Positions 63,911 through 64,000 of a DNA stretch of 64,000 nt are shown one piece after another. The stretch comes from Sutterella sp034104065 (GTDB lineage Bacteria > Pseudomonadota > Gammaproteobacteria > Burkholderiales > Burkholderiaceae_F): the NCBI GenBank assembly GCA_034104065.1, contig JAXEEN010000126.1, forward strand, positions 1 through 64,000, read 5' to 3'. The stretch's first letter is position 1, and each line of letters begins with the position of its first letter. The translations under genes were made by a program, and so were the position numbers. The notes beneath the pieces are model-generated. The model worked only from the letters and a program-made list of their open reading frames with translations. It searched no databases and was not told the origin of the DNA.

Positions 63911-64000
63911 ATGTTTTCAAGAGAATATTTCGGAGCCGTCGGCGATCAAGCATGGCGGGAGCGTGAACGGGCAAGAAAGCGTCGCGAATATACGCTTCAG
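63911..64000 (+). CDS. Start of a gene cut by the window edge (possibly ABC permease)
   Basis: Thirty codons are open from the ATG at 63911 to the edge, beginning MFSREYFGAVGDQAWRERER and highly basic. AGGTAG lies just upstream as a possible ribosome-binding site. By position after the binding protein it may encode the first permease of the amino-acid ABC system, but the visible residues alone do not identify it. Confidence 0.45.
   Translation, partial: MFSREYFGAVGDQAWRERERARKRREYTLQ

Overview
The window looks like the origin-proximal part of a betaproteobacterial chromosome, most likely order Burkholderiales and probably family Sutterellaceae. This rests on gene order and protein character, not on a search. 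The clues are the gid-par-atp block next to rpmH-rnpA-yidD-yidC, a PTS branch with only EIIA(Man), HPr and EI, a DUF1840 gene, the series trkH-trkA-ntrX-like-ntrY-like-DUF4390-rsmB-fmt, a birA-coaX-SPOR operon, and a MenA-like menaquinone-type prenyltransferase that fits a respiring anaerobe or microaerophile. There are no tRNA or rRNA genes, insertion sequences, prophage genes or CRISPR arrays that I can see.

Layout. 1-9431 (minus strand): F1Fo ATP synthase genes atpA (partial), atpH, atpF, atpE, atpB and atpI, then parB-parA, a MarC-type membrane protein, rsmG, mnmG and mnmE. 9552-9860: a lone small membrane protein. 9940-12583 (minus): yidC, yidD, rnpA, rpmH. 12584-13190: rpmH-dnaA spacer with one inverted pair of perfect DnaA boxes. 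13191-21393 (plus): dnaA, dnaN, gyrB, a cytosolic 5'-nucleotidase and a divergent FadH-like flavoprotein. 21394-21861: a gene-free segment with four perfect DnaA boxes, several near-matches, an AT-rich stretch and a DnaA-trio-like run; I propose it as the replication origin. 21862-30309: a CRP/FNR-type regulator, a BON lipoprotein, menA-like, ybeD, a catalytically degenerate DacA-like protein, birA, coaX, a SPOR protein, a HIT protein, a small unknown protein and an M20 peptidase. 30438-36845 (minus): the elongasome cluster rlpA, rodA, mrdA, mreD, mreC, mreB. 37106-40337 (plus): gatCAB. 40407-43997: pyrE, xth, an rsuA-type pseudouridine synthase and ampG. 44016-47281 (minus): a UPF0149 protein, ptsI, ptsH and an EIIA(Man). 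47364-56680: DUF1840, then Trk potassium uptake, an NtrY/NtrX-like two-component system, DUF4390, rsmB and fmt. 56780-62520: an alpha/beta hydrolase, def, topB and a DUF21/CBS membrane protein. The right end holds an amino-acid ABC binding protein and the first codons of the next gene.

The genes fall into a few working groups: energy (ATP synthase), chromosome start-up and segregation (dnaA, dnaN, gyrB, parAB, proposed oriC), protein and RNA maturation (mnmEG, rsmG, rnpA, yidC/D, gatCAB, fmt, def, rsmB), and cell-wall growth and recycling (mreBCD, mrdA, rodA, rlpA, ampG, DacA-like, SPOR protein).

The most notable observation is the DnaA-box cluster at 21.4-21.84 kb. If it is the true origin, dnaA, dnaN and gyrB are transcribed toward it, head-on to the leftward fork. 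A change of G/C strand bias in hand-counted lines of plus-strand genes on either side fits this reading. Second in interest are two family members that appear to have lost active-site residues: the DacA-like protein and the FadH-like protein.
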